64,000 nucleotides of DNA from contig CANMSA010000001.1 in the NCBI GenBank assembly GCA_947500385.1, positions 372,001 through 436,000 of the forward strand, in the 5' to 3' direction. The translations under genes were made by a program, and so were the position numbers. This DNA is from an uncultured Flavobacteriaceae bacterium (GTDB lineage: Bacteria; Bacteroidota; Bacteroidia; Flavobacteriales; Flavobacteriaceae). The notes below the pieces were generated by a model. That model saw nothing but the letters and a program-made list of their open reading frames with translations, was not told the origin of the DNA and made no database searches. Positions 27,107-36,225 of this stretch are shown piece by piece; the stretch's first letter is position 1; every line of letters starts with the position of its first letter.

Positions 27107-28864
27107 ATGGAAAACCAGTCAATTGCAAAAAACCTTCTATACCAGAGAAAACTAAAGGGGTATACTCAAGAAGATTTATCTTCTAAAACTCAAGTAACGG
27201 TCCGTACGATTCAACGTATCGAAAAAGGCAGTGTACAACCCCATCTCCAAACCATTAAGTTATTGGCGGCAGGCTTGGGCGTAGAAGTTGACGCCCTTTT
27301 GCCTCTTGAGGACCCTAAAGAGGAAACCATCCAAAAAAAATGGTTGATTCTTTTACACAGCACCCCTTTTTTAGGTTTTATCATACCATTGGCCAATATA
27401 TTAATCCCCTTGTTTTTATGGATTCATAAACGTGAGGACAACAAAGTATATGACGTTCATGGAGTTCAAATCATCAATTTTCAAATTACGATAAGCATTC
27501 TTTATGCGCTTTCCTTGGTCGCCTTGGTAACTATAGAGAAATGGGGGTTCTTTCTTTTTATTTCTGTTATCCCTATAAGTGTCTGTATTATGTTGTTCAA
27601 TATTGTTCGGGTGCTAAACGGGAAAACCTGTAGGTATCCCTTCATTCCTTTCCTTCAAAAATCCAAATCGGTTGTAACCAATGTAATGCTTGGACTGCTA
27701 TTGATGGGAATCACTACTGGCTGCAACGTACCGAAAAATGCACCTAGCGTACAACGTTTGGATGGTTCCGAAATCACAATGGATTCTTTAACGCTTGGGT
27801 TGGAAAAATTGGCGATACTTGGTAGGGTACATGGTATGGCAGTAACTGTTTTTAATGAAAACGAGGTGGTATATCAACACCTCTTCGGTTATAAAAATCG
27901 TAAAGAGAAACTACCCTTTACCGATTCAACAAATGTCTACGGAGGCTCGCTGAGCAAGGCCGTTTTTGGGGTGCTGGTCATGAAATTGGTCGAAAACGGG
28001 GTACTGGATCTGGATACCCCTTTAGAGTCGTATTTGCCAAAAAAAATATATGAATATGAACCGTTGACCCGCTGGCATGATGATTTTTCGGCCTTAAAGA
28101 ACGACAGTCTGTATCATAAAATAACCGCCCGTATGTGCTTGAGCCATACCACGGGATTTGCCAATTCACGATGGCTCGAAGAGGATCATCAACTTCGGGT
28201 AAACCGCGAACCGGGATCTAGATATTTTTACTCGGGAGAAGGTTTTATATACCTACAAGTAGTTTTGGAAAAGCTCTTGAAAAAAAATCTGGAGGTTTTG
28301 GCCCAAGAACTAATTTTTAAACCACTGGATATGAAAAACTCCAGCTACCAATGGTCTACAAAATTTGAAGATGATTTTGCACATGGCCATGGATCCAATG
28401 ACGAAATATGGAAAAAAGATATCGATAACGAACCAAGGGCCGGCAGTACTTTGGAAACCACTCCAGAAGACTATACGAAATTCCTCACGGGAATGCTCCA
28501 AGGCAAAATACTGTCAAAAAAATCGTTCGATGAATTATTCTCGCCACAAATAAAAATACGTGCGATCAAACAGTTCGGCCCGCTTGCCTTGAAAGACTCT
28601 ACGCTGAATGACGGCATTGAACTCAGTTATGGTTTGGGATGGGGTATTCTACAAACCCCCTATGGAAAGGGCGCCTTTAAATCATGCCATGGCAATGGTT
28701 TTCAGCACTATTCCATCTTGTTCCCTGATGCAAAAAAAGGGGTATTGCTAATGACCAATAGCGATAATGGAGAAGGAATTTATAAAGAAGCTTTAGAACT
28801 AATCATGAAGGATGTATATACGCCTTGGGAATGGGGGAACTATATCCCATACCATCAGAAGTAG
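27107..28864 (+). CDS. HTH - DUF4870-like membrane domain - class C beta-lactamase-like fusion
   Basis: One continuous frame joins three modules. An XRE-type HTH (about residues 5-65; LKGYTQEDLSSKTQVTVRTI) is followed by a DUF4870-like segment with three or four membrane helices (about 80-205; includes DVHGVQIINFQ) and then, after a further hydrophobic stretch ending in a lipobox-like GITTGC, a serine-hydrolase domain of the beta-lactamase/PBP4* family (about 225-585). The hydrolase has a nucleophile motif SLSK, a YSGEG in place of Y-x-N and a late HGNGF in the KTG position. This would put a DNA-binding domain in the cytoplasm and a penicillin-binding-like domain in the periplasm. It may be a one-component sensor or a recent gene fusion. 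No stop or frameshift is seen. Confidence 0.8.
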   Translation: MENQSIAKNLLYQRKLKGYTQEDLSSKTQVTVRTIQRIEKGSVQPHLQTIKLLAAGLGVEVDALLPLEDPKEETIQKKWLILLHSTPFLGFIIPLANILIPLFLWIHKREDNKVYDVHGVQIINFQITISILYALSLVALVTIEKWGFFLFISVIPISVCIMLFNIVRVLNGKTCRYPFIPFLQKSKSVVTNVMLGLLLMGITTGCNVPKNAPSVQRLDGSEITMDSLTLGLEKLAILGRVHGMAVTVFNENEVVYQHLFGYKNRKEKLPFTDSTNVYGGSLSKAVFGVLVMKLVENGVLDLDTPLESYLPKKIYEYEPLTRWHDDFSALKNDSLYHKITARMCLSHTTGFANSRWLEEDHQLRVNREPGSRYFYSGEGFIYLQVVLEKLLKKNLEVLAQELIFKPLDMKNSSYQWSTKFEDDFAHGHGSNDEIWKKDIDNEPRAGSTLETTPEDYTKFLTGMLQGKILSKKSFDELFSPQIKIRAIKQFGPLALKDSTLNDGIELSYGLGWGILQTPYGKGAFKSCHGNGFQHYSILFPDAKKGVLLMTNSDNGEGIYKEALELIMKDVYTPWEWGNYIPYHQK

Positions 28865-28900
28865 CCCTTTAATTATTGGCAGATTATACGTTCGTCGAGT

Positions 28901-29014
28901 ATGAAAAACATCGTCTTTTTTGTTGCCTTAGGCCTTAGGAAGTACCCTATTGGCCGAGAATCGGTACCGAGGGCACCTATCTCAAATCAACAAACCTTGG
29001 TTTTAAAAGCATAG
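28901..29014 (+). other. Possible small-ORF or gene remnant
   Basis: An ATG opens a 37-codon frame starting MKNIVFFVALGL, like the beginning of a signal peptide. The hydrophobic run breaks after 12 residues, and the expected continuation (GSTLLAENRYRG) is found in another frame. It may be the decayed 5' end of a lost exported protein, or chance. Confidence 0.2.
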
Positions 29015-29040
29015 CTCCTTCGCATAGGCCATAACCTTTC

Positions 29041-30213
29041 TCAAAAAGAAAGCCCTTCCGAATTGTCCAAGCGCGCGATAATGCCCCATCCGAAGAAGTA
29101 GTTTGTAACCCCTATCAACACTTCGTTTTCCCCTTCTTGCAAGGGCAGTTCAAAGGAAGTGTTCTCTATGGAACAACGCCCACGTGGTTTTTTCATTCCC
29201 GGAGACCCGTAATAGTTTTTATCGATATGTAAGGGCTGTCCGTTGATAAAAACCCATACCTCATCGCTGAAGCCCATAGCTACCTGTCTTTTTTGAGCTT
29301 CCTTGGCGGTAATGGTGGTCTTGATCCAGGTAAGCCGTCGCTCCCCTTGTTCCGTTTGCCCAAACCTTCGTGTAAGATTCACCAACCCCCGACGTTCTGC
29401 TTTGAGCGGTGTCCATACCGCCGTACTATCGAACAAACCAGGATCAATTGCAACTCCAGGGCTTCTTGGAATGCCTAACATCAGGTCCTTCCCAAAAGGA
29501 AAATCGATTGGTTTGGTAACGGACCAATTTCGTAAATACCGCGGATCATTGCTTGTGGCATCGAATCCGGGTCCTGCGGGTAGGTCTTCCGTCGCGTTGG
29601 GTCGTACCACAAAATTGGCATAGATCACGTTGCCCGTAAGTTCAATACCCCCCACTAGGTTTTCCCCCTCCATCGCGGGAACTTGGAGCGCCGCTTGTTG
29701 CATGTCGTTTACATACACTTTCAGTTGTCGCCCATGAACCACCAGTTTAACATGGTTCCATTGCTTTTCGTAAATGGTCGCGGCTGCTTGATAATCATCG
29801 GTCATATCCCACATGTTCACCTTATCCTGAACGGAGGTATACTGTAAGGTAGTCCGCTTTTTGTCGTCCGGTGTTCCGAAATATCGTATGTAAAACAATT
29901 CGGAGTTCAAGGTATCTTTCCCTGTTCTGAACATGATGCCGGGAAAGCCGCGCCCCACAAGTTCTACATCGTATTCGATGGTACCGTCGGCAAATTGAAA
30001 ATCTTTCAGATGTATGCCGTACCCCTCATTGTTGGCACTACGAACCGCAGGAACCGATCGATGTGTCACAAATTCGACCGAACCGTTTGTGGGCGCCCAA
30101 TGTTCCGCGTTCATGGGTACCTTTATTACTTTCTTACTTTTTTTTGTGCGTTGCCCGTGCATTGCCCCACTTAGAAGCAGTAGCCCTACCACAAAGAATA
30201 CCCTCTTAATCAT
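29041..30213 (-). CDS. Secreted LamG-like/DUF1080-type protein with jelly-roll C-terminus
   Basis: An exported protein of about 390 residues. The ATG at 30213 gives a clean signal peptide (MIKRVFFVVGLLLLSGAMHG), so I prefer it to the longer frame from 30312. Residues ~20-210 resemble a concanavalin/LamG fold of the DUF1080 type (FADGTIEYDVELVGRGFPGI, WNHVKLVVHGRQLKVYVNDM). The C-terminus resembles galactose-binding jelly rolls of glycosidases (DEVWVFINGQPL, LPLQEGENEVLIGVTNYFFG). It probably binds, and may cleave, a carbohydrate; catalytic residues are not evident. It is divergent from a membrane-tethered putative regulator whose periplasmic part is also LamG-like. Confidence 0.7.
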   Translation of the reverse strand: MIKRVFFVVGLLLLSGAMHGQRTKKSKKVIKVPMNAEHWAPTNGSVEFVTHRSVPAVRSANNEGYGIHLKDFQFADGTIEYDVELVGRGFPGIMFRTGKDTLNSELFYIRYFGTPDDKKRTTLQYTSVQDKVNMWDMTDDYQAAATIYEKQWNHVKLVVHGRQLKVYVNDMQQAALQVPAMEGENLVGGIELTGNVIYANFVVRPNATEDLPAGPGFDATSNDPRYLRNWSVTKPIDFPFGKDLMLGIPRSPGVAIDPGLFDSTAVWTPLKAERRGLVNLTRRFGQTEQGERRLTWIKTTITAKEAQKRQVAMGFSDEVWVFINGQPLHIDKNYYGSPGMKKPRGRCSIENTSFELPLQEGENEVLIGVTNYFFGWGIIARLDNSEGLSF

Positions 30214-30364
30214 ACCGTTCACTTTTTGTTCTGTTTGCATTTTAAAACTAACTTTGATGAAGGCTAAAAATACCTCCCCAAATTTTAAATGGCCAATCTG
30301 TTGCTTGTTCAATTCTGTTTAATCCTGTTCAAAACAGACTACTGTAAATGCCCTTGTTATTTTT

Positions 30365-31639
30365 ATGGACAAATCTACCTTACATATGACCACACATTTG
30401 GTATCGGCCATCGAGAAAAAACTCGATTGGGGAAATGGAGATACATGGACGAACAAGGATTTTGAGGCCTTAAGCGAGCGTATTTTAAAATCTACCAATA
30501 AACGCCTCAGTGTTACCACCTTAAAACGCATTTGGGGAAGGGCCGAGCAGGTGGCCAACCCTAGTATGGCGACCTTGGATATCCTTTCGGAGTATCTGGG
30601 GCACGAAAACTGGAGGGCATTTGTTCGTGTACAAGAGCAGGCCACAGTAACCAATAAGATACCGCCTTGGTGGAATGCGAAAATTGGCTACGGTGTTTTG
30701 GGTCTGCTAGTCTTCGGTGGGTTGCTTAGCTTCTTCATGAGCTCTTCCAAAAAAGGAACCGAAAAAGTATCCTATGATCCGGGAAATTTTTCGTTCACCA
30801 GCAGGCCTGTAAGCAATGACATTCCGAATTCGGTGGTTTTCGAATACGATGCCGCTGCGGCACCTAAAAATGCCAAAATAGAAATTCAACAAAGTTGGGA
30901 TCGCCGTAAACGAATAAAAATTAATAGGGAGGACAGCATTGCTACCTGTATCTACTACCGCCCCGGATTTTTTAAATCCAAACTGGTCATAAACGATTCG
31001 GTTGTAAAGGAAAAGGATGTATTCATTACCTCTCAAGATTGGTTGGGCATGATTGATCGCGACAGTGTACCGATTTACCTGAAAAACGAAGAAATCTTTA
31101 CCAATGGATCCCTTGGGGTCGGCGAAGCCACCTTAAGCAAGTATGGCATAGATCCTGGCATCTCCCGAACCAGGGTGAGTTTGCACCAGGTGCGTGATTT
31201 TGGAGAATTGTACACCAATGACTTTGAATTCAAAACGGTTCTTCAGAACCAATACAATGAAGGAATCAATGCCTGCCAAGGAACCTTGATTACCCTATTG
31301 TACGATGGAGGAGCCATTGTTCTTACCTTGGCCGATAAGGGATGTGTTGCCGAATTGAATCTGATGGCATTTGATCGATATATAGATGGGAGCAAAACGG
31401 ACCTTTCGGCCTTTGGAGTAGACTTTTCCACTGCTGCAAGGGTACAGTGTATTTCCAAAAATCAAAAGCTGTCCATTTTTGTTAACGGTCATGTCGCCTA
31501 CGAATTGAAGGTTCCCGAGATACCTAAGAAAATAATAGGGTTTCGCATTCAGTTTGATGGTGCGGGTATGGTAGAACAAGTAGTCTTAAGGAATCAAAGC
31601 AGGGTTTTGTATACTACCAATTTTACGAAATATCCCTAG
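30365..31639 (+). CDS. Membrane-tethered putative regulator with LamG-like periplasmic domain
   Basis: A 424-residue protein with one membrane helix (about residues 108-124; YGVLGLLVFGGLLSFF). The cytosolic N-terminus (about 1-90; LSVTTLKRIWGRAEQVANPS, LDILSEYLGHENWRAF) is helical and HTH-like, of a kind often seen at the start of Bacteroidota membrane regulators. The periplasmic part (about 130-424) ends in a concanavalin/LamG-like region (FGELYTNDFEFKTVLQNQ, QKLSIFVNGHVAYELKVPE). It is divergent from the secreted LamG-like gene. A start at the ATG at 30386 is possible. A sensor of a carbohydrate or of its neighbour's product is an inference. Confidence 0.65.
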   Translation: MDKSTLHMTTHLVSAIEKKLDWGNGDTWTNKDFEALSERILKSTNKRLSVTTLKRIWGRAEQVANPSMATLDILSEYLGHENWRAFVRVQEQATVTNKIPPWWNAKIGYGVLGLLVFGGLLSFFMSSSKKGTEKVSYDPGNFSFTSRPVSNDIPNSVVFEYDAAAAPKNAKIEIQQSWDRRKRIKINREDSIATCIYYRPGFFKSKLVINDSVVKEKDVFITSQDWLGMIDRDSVPIYLKNEEIFTNGSLGVGEATLSKYGIDPGISRTRVSLHQVRDFGELYTNDFEFKTVLQNQYNEGINACQGTLITLLYDGGAIVLTLADKGCVAELNLMAFDRYIDGSKTDLSAFGVDFSTAARVQCISKNQKLSIFVNGHVAYELKVPEIPKKIIGFRIQFDGAGMVEQVVLRNQSRVLYTTNFTKYP

Positions 31640-31747
31640 GTTGCTAATCCACTTTCGAATACGAACTTTTAAAAACAGCGAGTACTTATTTACCGTGTCT
31701 TTTATTGCCTTTTATCCAAAAACAAGACACGCATACCGAGCTTTGGA

Positions 31748-31777
31748 TTTGTAGGAGAATCTTTTTTGCTATTTTTG
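31748..31777 (+). promoter_or_regulatory. Promoter of ppgK
   Basis: TTTG (31748-31751), an 18-bp spacer and a perfect TATTTTTG (31770-31777) match the Bacteroidota housekeeping promoter. The ATG lies 23 bp downstream, giving a leader of about 17-20 nt. Confidence 0.65.
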
Positions 31778-31800
31778 CCCGTGAATTTTAATACCATTTA

Positions 31801-32544
31801 ATGGAAGTCTTAGGAATCGATATTGGAGGTTCAGGAATAAAAGGGGCCTTAGTGAATTCAGTGACAGGTAAAATGTTGACAAAACGGTATCGAATTCCTA
31901 CCCCTGAGTCGAGAAAACCTAAGGAAATGGCCGAGGTAGTCGCGGCTATTGTAAAGCACTTTGACCATACGGGACCTATTGGGGTCGGCTTTCCTACCGT
32001 GATCAAAAATGGTATTTGCAAGTCTCCCGGAAATCTTCATAAAAAATGGCTCGGGCGCGACGTACAGGAATTGTTTTCGAATGCTACCGGTCAACCGGTG
32101 ACGGTAGTCAACGACGCCGATGCGGCCGGCTATGCCACCATGAACTACGGAATCGGGAAAGACAAAAAAGGCTTGGTCTTGATGATAACCATCGGTACCG
32201 GTCTGGGAAGTGGAGCCTTTCTGGATGGGGTGTTGATTCCGAATTTTGAGTTGGGCCAAATTCCATATAAAAAATATTCCAAAATAGAACTGTGGGCCGC
32301 TGATTCGGCCAAAGAGCGTGAAGACCTGACCTATGTGCAATGGGGGAAGCGCTTTAATAAGTTTTTGAAATTGGTCGAACTGATCGTTTGTCCGGATCTC
32401 ATTATTTTAGGAGGCGGTGCATCCAAGGATTTTGAAGAATACAAAGACTGCATTACCATTGAAACTCCTGTGGTACCCGCAGAGCTCAGGAACCATGCCG
32501 GAATCATCGGCGCTGCCGTTGCCGCGGTAAAGTCTGTTCGCTGA
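31801..32544 (+). CDS. ppgK: Polyphosphate glucokinase (ROK family)
   Basis: A 247-residue ROK-family kinase. Phosphate-binding start VLGIDIGGSGIKGALV, VNDADAAGYATMNYG with the catalytic Asp, ITIGTGLGSGAF and LILGGGASKDF are all present. The short length, the GVGFPT motif and the C-terminal HAGIIGAAVAA fit polyphosphate-dependent glucokinases (PpgK), which phosphorylate glucose using polyphosphate and sometimes ATP. It has its own promoter and no operon partner. A strictly ATP-dependent ROK glucokinase is the alternative but is usually longer. Confidence 0.85.
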   Translation: MEVLGIDIGGSGIKGALVNSVTGKMLTKRYRIPTPESRKPKEMAEVVAAIVKHFDHTGPIGVGFPTVIKNGICKSPGNLHKKWLGRDVQELFSNATGQPVTVVNDADAAGYATMNYGIGKDKKGLVLMITIGTGLGSGAFLDGVLIPNFELGQIPYKKYSKIELWAADSAKEREDLTYVQWGKRFNKFLKLVELIVCPDLIILGGGASKDFEEYKDCITIETPVVPAELRNHAGIIGAAVAAVKSVR

Positions 32545-32774
32545 CCTTTTCAAACGGCTACGGTTCGTGCAACTGGTGCTCCTTGGGCATATACCTAAAT
32601 GTGAGTTGCTTTTATTTAATTTGGGAAGTATGCCGACACTGACGACCAAGGTATTTTTAAAGTGTATGACCCTTGTTTTTGAAGAAATTTTATTTGATTT
32701 GCTCAGCGTTTTCAGGTAGTTTTAAAAACGAGGGTGTTTACGTATTATTCCAATAATCTTTTGCCTGACACCCT

Positions 32775-34583
32775 TTATCCTTGGCTTGGAGAACGTTTTT
32801 GCCGTTTGTTTTTCGGGGAATCGGAATGGGGAGGGGAAGGAGACGGCAACCGTCGTTTCTCGTTCATTGGTTTCCCCATGGCACCCATTGCATGTTCACG
32901 TCTTGAATCTTTTTCCAACGCTGACAAAATTTTCTTGACACGCAGTTGGATTCCTTTTTGGAAGCCGGTTCGTATACCTTCAAGCTCGTTCGCTTCTGCA
33001 CGGCCCAAGGCGTTTCTTAGCCGCTCTTTCAAGGTCGGGACATTGATCAGTTCTTCTACCTCGGGATGGCCGTAATGCTCTATGGCCAAGGCACTGTTTT
33101 CGGGTCGTTGTAAAAAATCCTGCAATTCGGCAGCGAAAAGCGTTACTTGCTTTTCGCTTTCTGAAATCAACCCACGAGCGGAAAGGTAACCTTCTGTCAT
33201 TGTTTTGATCTTTGTAGGATCCAAGACATACGAACCCTGCTCCCGGATCGCCACACCCTGTTCGTTCGTCTTGCAGACCAAGGCGGTAAATGCGGCGATC
33301 AGGGGTTCCCTCCTCTCACCACTCAATTGTGAAAAAGCAAAACCGGGATAGGCCGTCTTGGAGGGAAGGAAATTGCGATTTCCTTGGATCGATATGGGGT
33401 TTTCTTCGTACTGTTCCGCTCCTTCCAGATATATCAAGTTCAAAAGCCCTTCTACCTGTTCGATCCTCTCATTTTGCTGCAGCAGCCCGCCAAGTTTTAT
33501 AGTTATTTGCTCCTGTATCGCCTCGCGTTGCAGAAGTGCCATATCTATGGCGTCCATCTCCCCTTTTCCGTGCAGTAGTCGCCCGATATGCTCTTGCATC
33601 ATCAACGATTTTATCGGAGTGGTGCAGTCTCCAAGACTCGTAAAAATAGTTTGCAGGGCTGTATTGCGTTCGTCAACTGTTTTATGGGGATTTAGAACAT
33701 CGTCCAACAAACGTTTTACAGCAGGAAGGTATACCCGATCCGATAGGGGGTCCTCCAAGGGAATCCCTTTTAAAAAACTAAAAATCGCCTCTTTTGGCGC
33801 CGTTTTATTCGGCTGCTCATCCGGGCCGAGTACATCCAGTTCATGGTTCGAGTATTCTATACCCTCAAGCATCTTATCCGCGTCCTCCCCATACAAGACC
33901 TGCAATACCGCGTCGGGATCGACCTCCTCGTCCTGCGCTGCCATATTGGTCAATAATTCAATATCGGCAAAAACGTTACTCAACCAGGTCCTCGTCTCAG
34001 GGGTAAGTGGATTGTCTCGAAGATCAAGGGCATCAATCCCTAAGTTCCCTAACGATTCCGGAAGAACCCTGAGATTGTTCTCTGCTGCTTCTAAGGTTTC
34101 TAGACTTTCCAACAAACCTATCTCCTCTGGAAGAGCGCCAATTTCGTTATCCGAAATGTATAAAGACCTAAGGTTGCCCAATTGTCCTATTTCTGGAGGT
34201 AGTTCGGAAATAAGGCAATCACCTAGGTTTAAATTATTCAGCATTTTGAGTTCCCCTATTTCACTGGTTACCGAGGTTAGTTGCTGGTTTTGTTGTACAT
34301 CCAATTCTTGGAGATTCACCAGCTTTCCGATTCCTTCCAAAGAAACAAAATTGTTCTGGGACAGATCTAAGGTAGTAAGACCTGACAGCACCCCTATGTT
34401 TGCCGGGAAGGAGGTAAGCTCATTACCGTTCAAAATTAAGGTGTCTAGGTGTTCCAACAGTGCTATCGCTGGCAACAAGTTTTCCAAGTCTTCCGTATAC
34501 AATTCCAAACCAGATAGATCCAAGCGATTTGAATTGGCGCTCGCCTCTTGAATTTTTTCTAGTGCTTTTTCAATATTCGTCAT
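32775..34583 (-). CDS. LRR protein with helical C-terminal domain and NLS-like tail
   Basis: A 602-residue protein without a signal peptide or membrane helix. Residues ~20-190 carry seven or eight 23-residue LRRs (SLEGIGKLVNLQELDVQQNQ, EIGQLGNLRSLYISDNEI), capped by NPLTPETRTWLSNVF (191-205). Residues ~265-572 form a helical domain with a single Cys in GDCTTPIKSL (Cys320, about 115 residues after the LRRs). The order LRR, cap, helical domain with an early Cys recalls NEL-type E3 ligase effectors (IpaH/SspH), but the C-x-D motif is absent, so this is weak. The tail (573-602) is rich in Ser/Pro/Lys/Arg with KRR at 576-578 and KNKRQKR at 591-597, resembling a bipartite nuclear-localisation signal. 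First of three related LRR genes. Confidence 0.75.
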   Translation of the reverse strand: MTNIEKALEKIQEASANSNRLDLSGLELYTEDLENLLPAIALLEHLDTLILNGNELTSFPANIGVLSGLTTLDLSQNNFVSLEGIGKLVNLQELDVQQNQQLTSVTSEIGELKMLNNLNLGDCLISELPPEIGQLGNLRSLYISDNEIGALPEEIGLLESLETLEAAENNLRVLPESLGNLGIDALDLRDNPLTPETRTWLSNVFADIELLTNMAAQDEEVDPDAVLQVLYGEDADKMLEGIEYSNHELDVLGPDEQPNKTAPKEAIFSFLKGIPLEDPLSDRVYLPAVKRLLDDVLNPHKTVDERNTALQTIFTSLGDCTTPIKSLMMQEHIGRLLHGKGEMDAIDMALLQREAIQEQITIKLGGLLQQNERIEQVEGLLNLIYLEGAEQYEENPISIQGNRNFLPSKTAYPGFAFSQLSGERREPLIAAFTALVCKTNEQGVAIREQGSYVLDPTKIKTMTEGYLSARGLISESEKQVTLFAAELQDFLQRPENSALAIEHYGHPEVEELINVPTLKERLRNALGRAEANELEGIRTGFQKGIQLRVKKILSALEKDSRREHAMGAMGKPMNEKRRLPSPSPPHSDSPKNKRQKRSPSQG

Positions 34584-34658
34584 ACCGGTATTTTTTCTAT
34601 CTATGGGAATAAAAATCTGTTGTCATCCCATATGGTAGATGAAGAAATGGTCTAGGGC

Positions 34659-35453
34659 TTAACCATGTTGCCTCAATGTATGGTTCCTTGACCAATAGAA
34701 AATATCAGAATCTTCCGGGTGGCACAATTTTGATGCTGGATCCTTATAGCGGCCTGTAAAGGACAGTTGTTGTGCTACTTCTTGTTCATTCACCAATACA
34801 TCGGTATGTACCAAGGTTCTAGAAAAAGTATGGTGCAGCCATAACAAAGTTGCCTGGTGAAGGGGGTTACCGTTTAGGTCTATACTGTGGAGTACATCTC
34901 TCAACTCCCCTAAAGATGCGGGCAATACGCGCAGTGCGTTCCCATCGAGTGCCAATTTATGAAGTTGGCGCAACGCCCCCATTTCCTTTGGCAAAGAATG
35001 CAGACGGTTACTCCCCAAATCCAGTTTTCGAAGGCTTGTTAGTTTACCCATCGAAGCCGGTAGGTGGGTAAGTTCATTATCTTCCAAATCCAAGGATACG
35101 AGCTGTTTCAATACTGTTATTTCCTCGGGAAGGATTCTAAGACCGTTATCTTCCACCCCCAAAGATCGGAGGTTGACCAACTTTCCTATCTCCTTGGGAA
35201 GGGTCCTAAGCATGTTGTTTCCGAGTCCCAGAACCTGTAGTTCTTTCAGTTCGCCAATGCCTTCGGGCAGGGAAGTGAGCGCATTACAGTTTAGATATAA
35301 AACCTGTAGATTTGGCAACGTAGCTATTGCCGGTAATAAGGTTGCCAGCTTTTCGGTCGTAAGCTCTAATTCCGAAAGGTCCAAGGCGGTGGTTTCCTTT
35401 GATATGGCCGCTGCTATTCTTTGTTGCGGTACTGTGCTGTTTTCCAGGAACAT
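34659..35453 (-). CDS. LRR protein, paralogue 2
   Basis: A 264-residue LRR protein without a signal peptide. The capping start ALDLSELELTTEKLATLLPA matches its neighbours, followed by six 23-residue LRRs (LPNLQVLYLNCNALTSLPEG, LVNLRSLGVEDNGLRILPEE, LTSLRKLDLGSNRLHSLPKE) and the same kind of cap (NPLHQATLLWLHHTF). A short C-terminal tail (KDPASKLCHPEDSDIFYWSR) follows. It lacks the large helical domain of the 602-residue paralogue 75 bp downstream. LRRs bind proteins; the partner is unknown, and a cytosolic or injected protein is more likely than a surface one. Confidence 0.78.
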   Translation of the reverse strand: MFLENSTVPQQRIAAAISKETTALDLSELELTTEKLATLLPAIATLPNLQVLYLNCNALTSLPEGIGELKELQVLGLGNNMLRTLPKEIGKLVNLRSLGVEDNGLRILPEEITVLKQLVSLDLEDNELTHLPASMGKLTSLRKLDLGSNRLHSLPKEMGALRQLHKLALDGNALRVLPASLGELRDVLHSIDLNGNPLHQATLLWLHHTFSRTLVHTDVLVNEQEVAQQLSFTGRYKDPASKLCHPEDSDIFYWSRNHTLRQHG

Positions 35454-35679
35454 GTGTATGCTTTATACCTATGTATGAAAAAATTGCTTTTACCCCCAAT
35501 TGCATCCATAAAGAATGCATACGGCGATGGGCCATGCAGTGGGTCAACCTAGTCTTCTGCCTGACAGCGTACTTTCTTCCCTACTTCTTTTACCATTTAT
35601 TTCAAGGCTTGTTTCTAACAACTTTTTTTGCCCAAAAAACCATATACGGTCTATATGCTTTGTTGTGCCCATTCATCGG

Positions 35680-36225
35680 CTAAGCCGCCATATCATCCCC
35701 TAGCGTATATTGATCAAAAGTAACCGCCAGCCAGTTCATGGTCCGCTGGGTAAGTGGATTGTTTTTTAGGTTGAGCCCTACAAGGGGATCGGCCAACTCG
35801 GCAAGTGATTCGGGTACCTCTATAAGATGGTTGCCCTCTAGGTTCAATTCGACAAGTTTGCGCAGATTGCTTATTTCCTCAGGAAGAAGCCTAAGCCTGT
35901 TGTAGTTGACATCCAATTTTTTAAGCCTGGAAAGTTTCCCGATAGCCGATGGTAAATCGATCAGCAAGTTATCTTCCAAGTCCAGTTCTTTCAACCATGC
36001 TAAATTGAACAAGTTTTCTGGCAATGCATAGAGATAATTATCATTTAGATACAGTCTTTCCAAGCCTTCCACTTTTTGAATTTTCGGTAATAGATACGCT
36101 AGATCTTCTGTTGTAAGACCAAGGGAGGATAAATCCAAACTATTAAGCCCCTTGCACCTAGCGGCGTCTATTCTATTTTTTGCTTCTTTCATATTTACTT
36201 TGAGCATACTCATATTTTTAACCAT
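35680..36225 (-). CDS. LRR protein, paralogue 3
   Basis: A 181-residue, nearly pure LRR protein: a shared start (GLNSLDLSSLGLTTEDLAYL), four or five LRRs (VEGLERLYLNDNYLYALPEN, LSRLKKLDVNYNRLRLLPEE) and a cap NPLTQRTMNWLAVTF. Several in-frame ATGs exist; the one at 36192 (MKEAKN) aligns best with its paralogues. The three genes run in the same direction with gaps of 226 and 75 bp. The small members may be adaptors or remnants of the longer form. Confidence 0.75.
   Translation of the reverse strand: MVKNMSMLKVNMKEAKNRIDAARCKGLNSLDLSSLGLTTEDLAYLLPKIQKVEGLERLYLNDNYLYALPENLFNLAWLKELDLEDNLLIDLPSAIGKLSRLKKLDVNYNRLRLLPEEISNLRKLVELNLEGNHLIEVPESLAELADPLVGLNLKNNPLTQRTMNWLAVTFDQYTLGDDMAA

Noticed and set aside
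33358-34551. A 397-codon plus-strand frame
   Set aside because: Antisense of the LRR gene; the minus strand encodes clear LRR motifs and the plus product is low-complexity Ser-rich.
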